From: Rhodobacterales bacterium
GTDB taxonomy: Bacteria > Pseudomonadota > Alphaproteobacteria > Rhodobacterales > Rhodobacteraceae
NCBI GenBank assembly: GCA_002747035.1
Contig: PDRZ01000023.1
Coordinates: 1-64,000 of the forward strand
DNA length: 64,000 bases
Reading direction: 5' to 3'
In this document: in pieces, positions 26,770-36,084 of the stretch
Layout of the letters: each line of letters begins with the position of its first letter
How positions within the stretch are numbered: position 1 is the first letter of the stretch
The notes under the pieces: generated by a model
What the model saw: only the letters and a program-made list of their open reading frames with translations
Database searches by the model: none
What the model was told of the DNA's origin: nothing
Position numbers and translations under genes: made by a program

Positions 26770-27321
26770 ATGCCCACACCCAAATCGCCCCGCAAAACGG
26801 TCAAGGATTATATCCGCACCATCGTTGATTTCCCCCATGAAGGGATCATGTTCCGCGATGTCACCACCCTGTTCGCCGACCCGCGCGGGTTTCGCATGGC
26901 GGTGGACCAGATGCTGCACCCCTATGCCGGTCAACAGATTGACAAGGTTGTCGGGCTTGAGGCGCGCGGCTTCATCCTCGGCGGGGCAATCGCGCACCAG
27001 CTCAGCCTGGGCTTTGTTCCGATCCGCAAAAAGGGCAAGCTGCCCGGTGCAGTGATTTCCGAAGAATACACGCTGGAATACGGCGAAGCTGTGATGGAAA
27101 TCCATGACGATGCCATCCTGCCCGGTGAAAAGGTGTTGGTGGTTGATGACCTGCTGGCCACCGGAGGCACCGCGGAAGCGGGAATCAAGCTGATCGAACG
27201 GCTGGGCGGTGAAATCATCGGCTGCAACTTCATTATCGACCTGCCCGAACTGGGCGGGCGCGCCCGCCTGGAGGCCCTAGGCATGAACGTCGACGTTTTG
27301 TGTGAATTCGAGGGTTTGTAA
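26770..27321 (+). CDS. apt: Adenine phosphoribosyltransferase
   Basis: A 183-residue type I phosphoribosyltransferase making AMP from adenine and PRPP. The PRPP-binding motif [17 protein letters not shown] lies around residues 120-136, and [23 protein letters not shown] at the N-terminus is characteristic of Apt. Length is normal. It stands 241 bp after mtnP in the same orientation, completing methylthioadenosine salvage to AMP. Confidence 0.95.
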   Translation: MPTPKSPRKTVKDYIRTIVDFPHEGIMFRDVTTLFADPRGFRMAVDQMLHPYAGQQIDKVVGLEARGFILGGAIAHQLSLGFVPIRKKGKLPGAVISEEYTLEYGEAVMEIHDDAILPGEKVLVVDDLLATGGTAEAGIKLIERLGGEIIGCNFIIDLPELGGRARLEALGMNVDVLCEFEGL

Positions 27322-27499
27322 GGGGTTTTTTAACCTTGTGATAGGATAACGCCCCTGCCGACTGGGACCCGGCTTTGCTTGCACCTGACCGGAACGGTCA
27401 TTCACGCCTCGCCCTAAAACGGGGCGGGGCGCATTTGCTTTGCGCCACAGTCCGTTTGCGCCGTAGTCCAGACGGGGCCTCGGCGGCTGTCGCCGCCTG

Positions 27500-28927
27500 T
27501 CACCCTCCGGCGGCAGAGCCGCCTACGGTAAGCCCCCCAATCATCACGGTGGGTTGGCCGACACCAACCGGCACCCACTGTCCGGCCTTGCCACAATTGC
27601 CCATGCCCGGGTCCAACGCCATATCATTGCCCAACGCGCGGATGTTGTTCAACGCGGTCGCTCCGTCTCCGATCAACGTGGCCCCCCTGACCGGCGCGCC
27701 TATGACACCGTTTTCAACACGATAGGCTTCGGTACAGGAAAACACGAACTTGCCGTTGGTGATATCCACCTGCCCGCCGCCGAAACCCACCGCATATATC
27801 CCGTCTTTCAGATCGGCAACGATATCCCCGGGAGCCACATCACCACCCGGCATATACGTGTTTGTCATCCGTGGCATGGGCGCATGGGCAAAGCTTTCCC
27901 GCCGCCCATTGCCGGTCGGCTCAACCCCCATCAACCGGGCATTCTGGCGATCCTGCATATACCCGACAAGAATACCGTCTTCGATCAGCGTGGTCTTCGA
28001 GCTGGGCGTGCCTTCATCATCAAAGGAAATCGAACCGCGCCGGTCGGGAATCGTCCCGTCATCCAACACGGTAACACCCGGCGCGGCGATCCGATCACCG
28101 ATTCGCCCAGCAAAAGCCGAACTGCCCTTGCGGTTGAAATCTCCCTCCAACCCATGACCAATCGCTTCGTGCAACAGAATGCCGGGCCAGCCGGGGCCCA
28201 ACACCACGTCCATTTCCCCGGCAGGCGCGGGCACCGCATCAAGATTGACCAGCGCCACCCGCAACGCCTCGCGGGCCTTGGCCTGCCAGTCAGCAGGGTC
28301 CAGAAGACCAGACAGCGCCACCCGTCCGCCGCCCCCCGCAGTTCCGGCTTCTCGGCGGCCATTCTGTTCCACGATCACGCTGACATTCACCTGCGTCATG
28401 GGGCGCACATCCCGCAGGTGTTGCCCATCCGGGCGCAGGATTTCCACCTCCTGGCAAGACGCGTCGATGGTCGCCGACACCTGCACCACCCGCGAATCAA
28501 GGTCACGCAGAAAGCTGTCGATTTCCTTCAATGTCTCAATTTTCACGGGAAATTCCGCCTCGGCAATCGGGTCCAGGTCGGCGTAAAGGCGGCGATTGGT
28601 CGGCGCGGGTGGCTCGGCCAGGGTGCCACCACCCTGCCCCACAGCCAACCGGGTCGTCGCCACGGCACGGTCAATCGCCGCCTGTGAAATTTCGGTCGAA
28701 TGGGCATATCCGGCCACATCCCCCATCACGGCACGCAGCCCGAATCCCTCGCTCGCATCGTGGCTGGCGGTTTTCACCCGCCCGTCATCGAAAACCAAAG
28801 CTTCGGATCGGCGACGTTCAAGGAACAGTTCGCCATCTTCGGCCCCCGCCGTCGCGCGGCGCAGCGCCCCCAGAGCTTGATTCAGGTCAAGCGCCTGATC
28901 AAAGGGGCGAAAAGAGGTATCTGTCAT
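27500..28927 (-). CDS. tldD: Metalloprotease TldD
   Basis: A 475-residue subunit of the TldD/TldE protease. The metal motif HEAIGHGLEGDFNRKGSSAF contains HExxxH, and the third ligand is expected in the late FSCTEAYRVENG block. The pair processes small peptides such as microcins and pyrroloquinoline-type precursors and degrades unfolded peptides. The TldE partner is not in the window. The start was set at MTDTSFRPFD; an ATG 30 bp earlier is less likely. Divergent from ctaC with an FNR-type box in between. Confidence 0.94.
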   Translation of the reverse strand: MTDTSFRPFDQALDLNQALGALRRATAGAEDGELFLERRRSEALVFDDGRVKTASHDASEGFGLRAVMGDVAGYAHSTEISQAAIDRAVATTRLAVGQGGGTLAEPPAPTNRRLYADLDPIAEAEFPVKIETLKEIDSFLRDLDSRVVQVSATIDASCQEVEILRPDGQHLRDVRPMTQVNVSVIVEQNGRREAGTAGGGGRVALSGLLDPADWQAKAREALRVALVNLDAVPAPAGEMDVVLGPGWPGILLHEAIGHGLEGDFNRKGSSAFAGRIGDRIAAPGVTVLDDGTIPDRRGSISFDDEGTPSSKTTLIEDGILVGYMQDRQNARLMGVEPTGNGRRESFAHAPMPRMTNTYMPGGDVAPGDIVADLKDGIYAVGFGGGQVDITNGKFVFSCTEAYRVENGVIGAPVRGATLIGDGATALNNIRALGNDMALDPGMGNCGKAGQWVPVGVGQPTVMIGGLTVGGSAAGG

Positions 28928-28961
28928 ATGTCTATGTTCCTGTCTTCCATGACGCAAAAAT

Positions 28962-28975
28962 TTGATCTATGTCAA
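28962..28975. promoter_or_regulatory. FNR/FnrL-type binding site
   Basis: TTGATCTATGTCAA matches TTGAT-N4-ATCAA at nine of ten fixed positions. It is 35 bp before the tldD start and 151 bp before ctaC. Oxygen-dependent control of the aa3 oxidase subunit genes by FnrL is known in Rhodobacter relatives, so control of ctaC is the likely role. Confidence 0.6.
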
Positions 28976-29125
28976 AAAAAGCGTCCGTTTGCCGCAAGTG
29001 GGCTTCTTGTCTCAACCTCAAGAATATGGTTTTTACGGCAGAGAAAACAACGGGGTTGTCGCGCGAGGGTGCGAAGCTTCGGGACAACATGAAGAAGACA
29101 CACACCAAACCGATCAGGGTGACCC

Positions 29126-29968
29126 ATGCGAATTATCTCTAGCTTTCTGACCCTTCTGGCCACCTTTTCCGCGCAATCCGCGCTGGCCCAGGATGGGCTG
29201 GAAACCATTGGCAAGCCGGTTGACGGCGCTCTGGGCTTTCAGCCCGCCGCTACCGAACTGGCCCGCGACCTGCAATGGCTTGATGGAATGCTCCTGTTGA
29301 TCATCACCATCATCAGCCTGTTCGTGATTGCGCTCGTCGCCATCATCATCCTGCGCTACAACCGCCGCGCCAACCCGACCCCGGCGTCGTTCACCCACAA
29401 CACCCCGATCGAAGTGGCCTGGACGCTGCTCCCGATCCTGATCCTAGTTTTCATCGGGGCGTTTTCGCTTCCGGTTCTGTTCAAGCAACAGGAAATCCCG
29501 GAAGGTGACGTCTATATCAAGGTGATCGGGAACCAGTGGAACTGGACCTACGAATACACCGATCACGATTTCGAATTCACCTCCTTCATGCTGGCACGTG
29601 ATGAGCTGGAGGAATACGGCTATGCACAGGATGAATACCTGCTGGCCACCGACACCGCCGTGGTGATCCCGGTGGGCAAGACCATCGTCATGAACGTGAC
29701 CGGGGCCGACGTGATCCATTCCTGGACCATCCCCGCCTTTGGCGTGAAACAGGACGCCGTGCCGGGCCGAATCGCCCAGCTGTGGTTCAAGGCCGAAAAG
29801 GAAGGCATCTATTTCGGCCAGTGTTCCGAACTGTGCGGCAAGGACCACGCTTATATGCCGATCACCGTCAAAGTGGTCAGCGAAGCGGCCTATGAGGAAT
29901 GGCTGAAAGGCGCGATCGAGGAATATGCAGGCAAACCTGCCCCCCTCACCGTGGCCGCCGCCAATTGA
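29126..29968 (+). CDS. ctaC: Cytochrome c oxidase subunit II (aa3 type)
   Basis: A 280-residue protein. A signal peptide ends near ALAQ (residues 19-22), two transmembrane helices span about 54-78 and 98-120, and a periplasmic cupredoxin domain holds the binuclear CuA site. The CuA ligands are in [11 protein letters not shown] and [13 protein letters not shown]. It accepts electrons from cytochrome c. Subunit I (ctaD) is not in this window, as is usual in Rhodobacterales. It heads the ctaC-ctaB-orf-ctaG-ctaE cluster. Confidence 0.96.
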   Translation: MRIISSFLTLLATFSAQSALAQDGLETIGKPVDGALGFQPAATELARDLQWLDGMLLLIITIISLFVIALVAIIILRYNRRANPTPASFTHNTPIEVAWTLLPILILVFIGAFSLPVLFKQQEIPEGDVYIKVIGNQWNWTYEYTDHDFEFTSFMLARDELEEYGYAQDEYLLATDTAVVIPVGKTIVMNVTGADVIHSWTIPAFGVKQDAVPGRIAQLWFKAEKEGIYFGQCSELCGKDHAYMPITVKVVSEAAYEEWLKGAIEEYAGKPAPLTVAAAN

Positions 29969-29975
29969 TTTCCCG

Positions 29976-30001
29976 GCAGGGGCGAACCCCTTCGCCCCTG
30001 C
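29976..30001 (+). terminator. Hairpin between ctaC and ctaB
   Basis: GCAGGGGCGAA at 29976-29986 pairs perfectly with TTCGCCCCTGC at 29991-30001 around a CCCC loop. No T-run follows, so it may attenuate or protect the ctaC message rather than end it fully. Confidence 0.5.
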
Positions 30002-30103
30002 TGTGCCGCCTGATAACGGTCTGAAGTCAGAGCGTTTTCCGACGGCACATGCCACTTCCGCCCAGGATAGACTTGTGGACGGATCAGCCCGACAGGAGCC
30101 GAG

Positions 30104-31042
30104 ATGAGCGACACTTCGATCAACACCCAGGCCCAGCATGGCGAAGCCGAATTCGGCGATTACTTCGCGCTGCTCAAGCCCCGCGTGATGTCTTTGGTCG
30201 TGTTCACAGCGCTTGTGGGACTGCTGGCCGCGCCGGTGCCGGTGCATCCGCTGGTGGCTTTCGCCTCGATCCTGTTCATTGCCCTTGGCGGCGGCGCATC
30301 CGGCGCGCTGAACATGTGGTGGGATGCGGATATCGACCGGGTGATGAAACGCACCCGGTCGCGCCCGATCCCCGCTGGCAAGATTACCGAAGGTGAAGCG
30401 ATGACCTTTGGCGGGTTCCTTGCCGGGTTTTCGGTTATCATGCTGGGCCTGGCCGCCAACTGGCTGGCCGCTGGCATTCTGGCTTTCACCATCTTCTTCT
30501 ATGTGGTGATCTACACCATATGGCTCAAACGCTGGACGCCCCAGAACATCGTTATTGGCGGTGCCGCCGGTGCCTTCCCGCCCATGATCGGCTGGGCTGC
30601 GGCAACCGGTGGGATCAGCGTCGAAAGCATTCTGATGTTCACCCTGATCTTCATGTGGACGCCCCCCCATTTCTGGGCGCTGGCCCTGTTCATGAAATCC
30701 GATTATCGCGACGCTGGCGTGCCCATGCTGACCGTGACCCACGGGCGCAGGGCGACCCGGACGCATATCCTCGTCTACACCATCCTGTTGGCCCCCGTGG
30801 CCATTGGCACCGGTTTCACCGCGATTGGCGGCATGGTCTACCTGATCACCTCGCTGATCCTGAACGCGCTGTTCCTGAAAGGCGCGGTCGACATCTGGCG
30901 CCGGAACGAAGTGCAGGCCGAAGCCGACAATTATCGTACCGAGAAAAAGGTGTTCGCCCTGTCGCTGCTCTATCTCTTTGGCCATTTCGTGGCGATCCTG
31001 GTGGAATCGACTCTGCGCGCCTATGGCATGGGAGGCTGGTAA
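30104..31042 (+). CDS. ctaB: Protoheme IX farnesyltransferase (heme O synthase)
   Basis: A 312-residue polytopic UbiA-family prenyltransferase that adds a farnesyl group to heme B, giving heme O for the oxidase. The aspartate-rich motif [20 protein letters not shown] lies around residues 67-86, with a second [28 protein letters not shown] block. About eight to nine transmembrane helices are predicted. The start follows GGAGCCGAG. Its 3' end carries the GGAGG ribosome binding site of the next small gene. Confidence 0.96.
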   Translation: MSDTSINTQAQHGEAEFGDYFALLKPRVMSLVVFTALVGLLAAPVPVHPLVAFASILFIALGGGASGALNMWWDADIDRVMKRTRSRPIPAGKITEGEAMTFGGFLAGFSVIMLGLAANWLAAGILAFTIFFYVVIYTIWLKRWTPQNIVIGGAAGAFPPMIGWAAATGGISVESILMFTLIFMWTPPHFWALALFMKSDYRDAGVPMLTVTHGRRATRTHILVYTILLAPVAIGTGFTAIGGMVYLITSLILNALFLKGAVDIWRRNEVQAEADNYRTEKKVFALSLLYLFGHFVAILVESTLRAYGMGGW

Positions 31043-31043
31043 G

Positions 31044-31226
31044 ATGACGGGTTCTTCGGACATCAAGGTCGAACACGAACTGCACCACCGCCGCCTTGGC
31101 CGTAACATCGGCCTCGGTCTTGTGCTGGTCGGCTTTGTTGCGCTGGTCTTTGGCCTGACCGTGGTCAAGGTCACCCGCGGCGATTTCGAACCGCCCCGCG
31201 GCACCGCCACGGAGGCCAGCCAGTAA
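31044..31226 (+). CDS. Small single-pass membrane protein of the cta operon (CoxF-like)
   Basis: A 60-residue protein with one transmembrane helix (about residues 21-42), a His/Arg-rich N-terminal segment ([11 protein letters not shown]) and a short tail. It starts 1 bp after the ctaB stop and its own stop overlaps the ctaG start (TAATG), so it is tightly coupled to oxidase assembly genes. Similar short ORFs lie at this position in Rhodobacter and Paracoccus oxidase operons. The biochemical role is unknown; a part in oxidase assembly is inferred from position. Confidence 0.75.
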   Translation: MTGSSDIKVEHELHHRRLGRNIGLGLVLVGFVALVFGLTVVKVTRGDFEPPRGTATEASQ

Positions 31227-31801
31227 TGGCGCTGCAAGGCAAACATAAGACCCTGGCCCAAACCGTAGGCGTCGTGGTGCTGATGGGCAGTCTCGCCTGG
31301 GCATCGGTGCCGTTTTACGACTGGTTCTGCCGGGTCACCGGCTTTGGCGGCGTGACCACCACAGCGGAAAAAGCCAGCGACGTGATTCTGGACCAGACCA
31401 TCAAGATCCGGTTCGACGCCTCCAAATCACGGGATTTCCCGTGGACCTTCAAACCGATGCAAACCGAAATGGAAGTGCGCATCGGCGAAACCGGGCTGGC
31501 CTTTTACGAGGCGTCCAACCCCACCGACAAACCGGTGGCGGGTCAGGCGTCTTACAATGTCGCCCCCTATCAGGCGGGCAACTTCTTTACCAAGATCGAC
31601 TGTTTCTGTTTCACTGAACAGGTGTTGCAGCCGGGGGAAACCGTACAGATGCCGGTGACCTTCTATATCGACCCCGACATCGTTACCGACCGCGAAGGCA
31701 AGTATATCCACACCATCACGCTGGGCTACACCTTCTATGAAATCGACTTGCCCAAAGCCCAGGCGGCCTTGACGCAAGACACCCAAACAACCCTAAACTA
31801 A
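31226..31801 (+). CDS. ctaG: Cytochrome c oxidase assembly protein CtaG (Cox11)
   Basis: A 191-residue protein that delivers copper to the CuB site of subunit I. One N-terminal transmembrane helix (about 10-30) is followed by a periplasmic immunoglobulin-like domain. The copper-binding motif CFCFTEQ is present (in [16 protein letters not shown]), as is the [15 protein letters not shown] block. Length is normal for alphaproteobacterial Cox11. Its ATG overlaps the preceding stop. Confidence 0.95.
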   Translation: MALQGKHKTLAQTVGVVVLMGSLAWASVPFYDWFCRVTGFGGVTTTAEKASDVILDQTIKIRFDASKSRDFPWTFKPMQTEMEVRIGETGLAFYEASNPTDKPVAGQASYNVAPYQAGNFFTKIDCFCFTEQVLQPGETVQMPVTFYIDPDIVTDREGKYIHTITLGYTFYEIDLPKAQAALTQDTQTTLN

Positions 31802-31832
31802 CTCACCAAGAAGCCTCCAGCGAGGGACAAAC

Positions 31833-32633
31833 ATGGCGCACGAGAAAAACCACGACTATCACATCCTGCCCCCGTCAGCCTGGCCTTTGCTGGGCGCGCT
31901 GGCGGCCTTCACCCTGCTTTTCGGCTCGGTGCTGTATTTCCATGACGTGACCGCATGGGTCATGATCATCGGATTCCTGTTCACTTTCTATGTCATGTAT
32001 GGATGGTGGGCCGAAGTTGTTCACGAAGGCCAGATCGGCGACCACACGCCGGTGGTGAAAATTGGCCTGCGTTATGGCGTGGTGCTGTTTATCGTCTCCG
32101 AGGTGATGTTCTTCTCGGCCTGGTTCTGGACCTTCTTCAAACACGCCATGTACCCCATGAGCCCGGAAAGCCCGGCGGTTGACGGCGTTTGGCCCCCCGC
32201 TGGCATCGAAACCTTCGATCCGTGGCACCTGCCGCTGATCAACACGCTGATCCTTCTGTGCTCGGGCATGGCCTGCACCTGGGCCCACCATGCGCTGGCC
32301 CACGAAAACAACCGCCAGGACATGCGCTCGGGCCTGATCCTCGCCGTTGCTCTGGGTGTGCTGTTCACCTTCTTCCAGGCCTATGAATACAGCCACGCAG
32401 CCTTTGGCTTCGCCGGCAACATCTATGGTGCCACCTTCTTCATGGCCACGGGGTTCCACGGGTTCCACGTTCTGGTCGGCACCATCTTCCTGCTGATCTG
32501 TCTGCTGCGCCTTCAGGCCGGGCATTTCACTCAGGAAAGCCACGTCGGTTTCGAAGCCGCCGCCTGGTACTGGCACTTCGTTGACGTTGTATGGCTGTTC
32601 CTCTTTGCCGCTGTCTATATCTGGGGCGGCTAA
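31833..32633 (+). CDS. ctaE: Cytochrome c oxidase subunit III
   Basis: A 266-residue seven-helix membrane subunit of the aa3 oxidase. The family pattern is clear: [16 protein letters not shown] at the N-terminus, [17 protein letters not shown]-type helix [15 protein letters not shown], and the C-terminal [30 protein letters not shown]. It stabilises the proton-uptake side of subunit I. It is followed by three hairpins, the last with a T-rich tail, ending the transcript. Confidence 0.96.
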   Translation: MAHEKNHDYHILPPSAWPLLGALAAFTLLFGSVLYFHDVTAWVMIIGFLFTFYVMYGWWAEVVHEGQIGDHTPVVKIGLRYGVVLFIVSEVMFFSAWFWTFFKHAMYPMSPESPAVDGVWPPAGIETFDPWHLPLINTLILLCSGMACTWAHHALAHENNRQDMRSGLILAVALGVLFTFFQAYEYSHAAFGFAGNIYGATFFMATGFHGFHVLVGTIFLLICLLRLQAGHFTQESHVGFEAAAWYWHFVDVVWLFLFAAVYIWGG

Positions 32634-32644
32634 CAGGGGATCGA

Positions 32645-32665
32645 CGGTCAAGCTTGCCTTGACCG
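32645..32665 (+). terminator. Hairpin 1 after ctaE
   Basis: CGGTCAAG (32645-32652) pairs perfectly with CTTGACCG (32658-32665). It is the first of three hairpins in a row downstream of ctaE and has no T-run. Confidence 0.4.
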
Positions 32666-32670
32666 CCCCC

Positions 32671-32694
32671 ATTTGCGGTTGAAAAACCGCAAAT
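32671..32694 (+). terminator. Hairpin 2 after ctaE, GNRA loop
   Basis: ATTTGCGGTT (32671-32680) pairs perfectly with AACCGCAAAT (32685-32694) around a GAAA tetraloop, a very stable fold. It has no T-run and may protect the 3' end of the message. Confidence 0.45.
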
Positions 32695-32710
32695 GTATCG
32701 CATAAAGCAA

Positions 32711-32741
32711 AGCGCGCCCCTCCGGGTGCGCTTTTCCTTTT
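32711..32741 (+). terminator. Intrinsic terminator after ctaE
   Basis: AGCGCGCCC (32711-32719) pairs with GGGTGCGCT (32724-32732) with one G-T pair, followed by TTTCCTTTT. It ends 14 bp before the SURF1 start, so SURF1 expression needs read-through or a new promoter. Confidence 0.6.
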
Positions 32742-32755
32742 GATAAGAGGCTCCC

Positions 32756-34825
32756 TTGCTGCGTAACCTGCTCCTGTTGATCTTCTCGGCCCTCGTGCTG
32801 GCGATCCTGATTTCGCTGGGCAACTGGCAGATGCGCCGCCTTACGTGGAAAACTGACATCCTTGCCGATATCGACGCGCGGATCGCAGCCCCCCCCGTCG
32901 CCCTGCCCGACACCCCCGACCCGGTAGCTGACAGGTTTCTGCCCGTCACTGTCACTGGCCAATTGACAGGGCCCGAGGTCCACGTGCTGGTCTCAACCCG
33001 CAGCCACGGCGCGCGGTATCGCATTGTTCAGGCGTTCGACACGGGAACCCGCCGCCTCCTCGTGGATCGCGGCATTATCCCGATCACGGCCAAGGACACC
33101 CCGCGTCCGACCCCCCGGATGACGCTCACCGGCAATCTCCATTGGCCAGATGAGATCGACAGCTACACGCCTCAAAACGACCTTGCCGCCAATATCTGGT
33201 TCTCCCGCGATGTCCCCACCCTTGCGGACCACCTCGGCACCGAACCCATCCTGCTGATCGTGCGGCAAAGCGACGAAACCGACCCAACCGTGACACCTTT
33301 GCCCATAGACAGCAGCGGCATTCCAAACGATCACCTGGAATACGTCGTCACCTGGTATGGCCTCGCGCTCACCTGGGTGGTAATGACCTTCTACTTCCTG
33401 CGCCGCAAACGGGCGCCAAGACAACGGATCCACGCGATGAAATACATCTCGACCCGAGGCACCGCGCCGGTACTCAACTTCGAAGAGGCGATGTTGACCG
33501 GGCTGGCCCGCGATGGCGGCCTCTATCTGCCCGAAACCATCCCGACCCTGTCGAAGGATGAGATTGCCGCACTGTCGGGCCTGTCATACGAAGAGACCGC
33601 CTTTCGCATCATGCGCCCGTTCATCGGCGACACATTCACCGACGCGGAATTCAAAGACATCATTACCCGGGCCTATGCAAATTTCGGCCATGCCGCCCGC
33701 GCGCCTCTGGTACAGCTCGCCCCAAACCACTTCCTGCTGGAACTGTTCCACGGCCCCACCCTGGCCTTCAAGGATTTCGCGATGCAGCTGATCGGTCAGC
33801 TGTTCCAGGCGGCCCTGTCGCGCAACGGCAAGCGGGTCACCATCGTCGGTGCCACCTCGGGCGACACCGGCTCGGCGGCGATCGAAGCCTTCCGCGGCCT
33901 CGACAATGTCGACGTTTTTATCCTCTTCCCCCATGGCCGGGTCAGCGATGTGCAACGCCGCCAGATGACCACCCCATCGGAAAGCAACGTCCATGCGCTC
34001 GCCATCGACGGCGATTTCGACGATTGTCAGGCGCGGGTGAAGGACATGTTCAACCATTTCGAGTTCCGCGATTCCGTGGGGCTGGCCGGGGTGAACTCGA
34101 TCAACTGGGCGCGGGTGCTGGCCCAGGTGGTCTATTATTTCTCCTCCGCCGTATCCCTTGGCGCACCGGATCGGAAGGTGTCGTTCACCGTGCCCACGGG
34201 CAATTTCGGCGACATCTTTGCCGGCTATATCGCCAAACGTATGGGCCTGCCCATTGACCGGCTCGTGGTCGCCACAAACCAGAACGACATCCTGCACCGC
34301 TGCCTGTCCACCTCGGACTACACACCCGATGGCGTGATCCCGTCGATCAGCCCGTCGATGGATATCCAGGTCAGCTCGAATTTCGAACGCGCCCTGTTCA
34401 TGGCCTATGACCATGACGGCGCGGCAGTGGCCCAGTTGATGGACGAGCTGAAACAAGGCGGCTTCTCGGTGTCCCAGGGTGCCCTGCAGGCGTTGCGCGA
34501 AACCTATGACTCGGGACGCTGTTCCGAAGAAGAAACCAGCGCGACAATCGCGAGACTGTCGGAAACGACAGGCGAGCAGCTTTGCCCCCACACCGCCGTC
34601 GGTGTCAAAGTGGCCGAAGAACAGCGCGTCGCGACAACCCCGATGATCACGCTCGCCACGGCCCACCCGGCGAAATTCCCCGATGCGGTGCAATCGGCCA
34701 CCGGCCTCCACCCCGACCTGCCCCCGCGCATGGCCGACCTGTTTGACCGGGGCGAACGGGTGACCCGCCTGCCAAATGACCTTGCCGCCATCGAGGCCCT
34801 GATCCAGGAGCGCCGCGCCCGTTGA
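32756..34825 (+). CDS. SURF1-threonine synthase in-frame fused ORF
   Basis: A single 689-codon frame with no internal stop. Residues 1-227 are a SURF1 protein, with an N-terminal helix (4-22), GNWQMRRLTWK, periplasmic core, and a second helix near 205-220 (YVVTWYGLALTWVVMTFYFL). Residues 228-689 are a full threonine synthase. The start is TTG: in-frame TGA and TAA lie only 9-15 bp upstream, and the next ATG would delete the first helix. AAGAGG serves as the ribosome binding site. Both SURF1 ends should face the cytoplasm, so a membrane-tethered ThrC is topologically possible. SURF1 assists heme insertion into oxidase subunit I, and ThrC makes threonine from phosphohomoserine. Whether one or two proteins are made cannot be told from sequence. 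Confidence 0.75.
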   Translation: MLRNLLLLIFSALVLAILISLGNWQMRRLTWKTDILADIDARIAAPPVALPDTPDPVADRFLPVTVTGQLTGPEVHVLVSTRSHGARYRIVQAFDTGTRRLLVDRGIIPITAKDTPRPTPRMTLTGNLHWPDEIDSYTPQNDLAANIWFSRDVPTLADHLGTEPILLIVRQSDETDPTVTPLPIDSSGIPNDHLEYVVTWYGLALTWVVMTFYFLRRKRAPRQRIHAMKYISTRGTAPVLNFEEAMLTGLARDGGLYLPETIPTLSKDEIAALSGLSYEETAFRIMRPFIGDTFTDAEFKDIITRAYANFGHAARAPLVQLAPNHFLLELFHGPTLAFKDFAMQLIGQLFQAALSRNGKRVTIVGATSGDTGSAAIEAFRGLDNVDVFILFPHGRVSDVQRRQMTTPSESNVHALAIDGDFDDCQARVKDMFNHFEFRDSVGLAGVNSINWARVLAQVVYYFSSAVSLGAPDRKVSFTVPTGNFGDIFAGYIAKRMGLPIDRLVVATNQNDILHRCLSTSDYTPDGVIPSISPSMDIQVSSNFERALFMAYDHDGAAVAQLMDELKQGGFSVSQGALQALRETYDSGRCSEEETSATIARLSETTGEQLCPHTAVGVKVAEEQRVATTPMITLATAHPAKFPDAVQSATGLHPDLPPRMADLFDRGERVTRLPNDLAAIEALIQERRAR
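33437..34825 (+). CDS. thrC: Threonine synthase (alternative separate start inside the fused ORF)
   Basis: From ATG at 33437 the frame gives a 462-residue PLP enzyme of normal length, beginning MKYISTRGTAPVLNFEEAMLTG, the usual ThrC N-terminus. The PLP lysine is in LAFKDFAMQL, the phosphate-binding region is GATSGDTGSAAIEAFRG, and VPTGNFGDIFAGYIAKRMG follows. It converts O-phosphohomoserine to threonine. Only a weak GGATC precedes this ATG, so independent initiation is uncertain. The stop overlaps the TTG start of the M16 protease (TTGA). Confidence 0.8.
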   Translation: MKYISTRGTAPVLNFEEAMLTGLARDGGLYLPETIPTLSKDEIAALSGLSYEETAFRIMRPFIGDTFTDAEFKDIITRAYANFGHAARAPLVQLAPNHFLLELFHGPTLAFKDFAMQLIGQLFQAALSRNGKRVTIVGATSGDTGSAAIEAFRGLDNVDVFILFPHGRVSDVQRRQMTTPSESNVHALAIDGDFDDCQARVKDMFNHFEFRDSVGLAGVNSINWARVLAQVVYYFSSAVSLGAPDRKVSFTVPTGNFGDIFAGYIAKRMGLPIDRLVVATNQNDILHRCLSTSDYTPDGVIPSISPSMDIQVSSNFERALFMAYDHDGAAVAQLMDELKQGGFSVSQGALQALRETYDSGRCSEEETSATIARLSETTGEQLCPHTAVGVKVAEEQRVATTPMITLATAHPAKFPDAVQSATGLHPDLPPRMADLFDRGERVTRLPNDLAAIEALIQERRAR

Positions 34826-36084
34826 CTGTTCAATCCCACACCCTGCCCAACGGGCTGCGTATCGTTACCGAACACATGCCCGGCCTGCAATCGGCCAGCG
34901 TGGGCATCTGGGTTACCGCCGGGGGGCGCGATGAGCGCCCTGAACAAAACGGCATTGCCCATTTCCTCGAACATATGGCGTTCAAAGGCACACAGCGGCG
35001 CAGCGCCCTTCAGATTGCCGAGGCGATCGAGGATGTGGGCGGTTACATCAACGCCTATACCAGCCGCGAAACCACCGCCTATTACGCCCGGGTCCTGGGC
35101 GAAGACGTGGCGCTTGCCGTGGATGTCATCGCCGATATCCTGCTCAACCCCGTCTTCGATCAGAATGAAATCGAAGTCGAGCGGGGCGTGATCCTGCAAG
35201 AGATCGGCCAGGCGCTGGATACACCCGACGACGTGATATTTGACTGGCTACAGGAAAAAGCCTACCCGGATCAGGCGATTGGCCGCACCATCCTTGGCCC
35301 AGCTGAAAGGATACGCAGCTTTACCCGCGCCGATCTGGCCGGGTTCGTGGCCGATCACTATGGCCCGGATCAAATGATCCTCGCCGCCGCGGGGGCCGTG
35401 GATCACGACGCCATTGTCAAACAGGCCGAAATCCTTTTTGGCCCTCTGGCCGCGCGCGGCGGGCACCGCCCGGAAAGCGCACGATTCTCGGGCGGGGAAA
35501 CCCGCCATGTCAAAGACCTGGAGCAGGCCCATTTCGCACTGGCCTTCGAAGGCCCGGATTACCGCGATCCGGCGATTTATACCGCGCAAATCTACGCTTC
35601 GGCGCTTGGCGGCGGCATGTCCTCGCGCCTGTTTCAGGAGATTCGCGAACACCGTGGCCTGTGCTACACGATCTTTTCCCAGGCCGGGGCCTATTCCGAT
35701 ACCGGCATGATGACCGTCTATGCGGGCACATCCGGCGAACAGCTTGGCGAACTGGCAACCATCACGATAGACGAAATGAAACGCGCCGCCGAGGATATGA
35801 GCGACGCCGAAGTCGCCCGTGCCCGCGCCCAGATGAAAGCCGGGATGCTGATGGGACTGGAGAGCCCGTCCAACCGCGCCGAGCGGCTGGCCCGCATGAC
35901 CCAGATCTGGAACCGCGTGCCCGATCTGTCCGAGATTGTCCAGCGGATCGACGCGGTGGACACCGCCGCCGTGCGTGGCTTTGCCGAATCCACCGTGCTG
36001 CAGGCGCCAACCGCGCTGGCACTTTATGGCCCTGTTCAGGACGCCCCGACGCTGGACAGCCTGAATACCCGGCGCGCGGCCTGA
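34822..36084 (+). CDS. M16 family zinc peptidase (processing-peptidase-like)
   Basis: A 420-residue protein of the mitochondrial processing peptidase beta/PqqL type. The inverted zinc motif HFLEH is at residues 47-51, with the third ligand expected at E127 in RGVILQEIGQ. Two M16 lobes are present; the second contains ARLFQEIREHRGLCYTI-like sequence (SSRLFQEIREHRGLCYTIFSQ). The TTG start overlaps the thrC stop and has CAGGAG 10 bp upstream, and the reading frame matches the family from THTLPNGLR-like residues (SHTLPNGLRIVTE). It probably degrades peptides. Confidence 0.93.
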   Translation: MTVQSHTLPNGLRIVTEHMPGLQSASVGIWVTAGGRDERPEQNGIAHFLEHMAFKGTQRRSALQIAEAIEDVGGYINAYTSRETTAYYARVLGEDVALAVDVIADILLNPVFDQNEIEVERGVILQEIGQALDTPDDVIFDWLQEKAYPDQAIGRTILGPAERIRSFTRADLAGFVADHYGPDQMILAAAGAVDHDAIVKQAEILFGPLAARGGHRPESARFSGGETRHVKDLEQAHFALAFEGPDYRDPAIYTAQIYASALGGGMSSRLFQEIREHRGLCYTIFSQAGAYSDTGMMTVYAGTSGEQLGELATITIDEMKRAAEDMSDAEVARARAQMKAGMLMGLESPSNRAERLARMTQIWNRVPDLSEIVQRIDAVDTAAVRGFAESTVLQAPTALALYGPVQDAPTLDSLNTRRAA

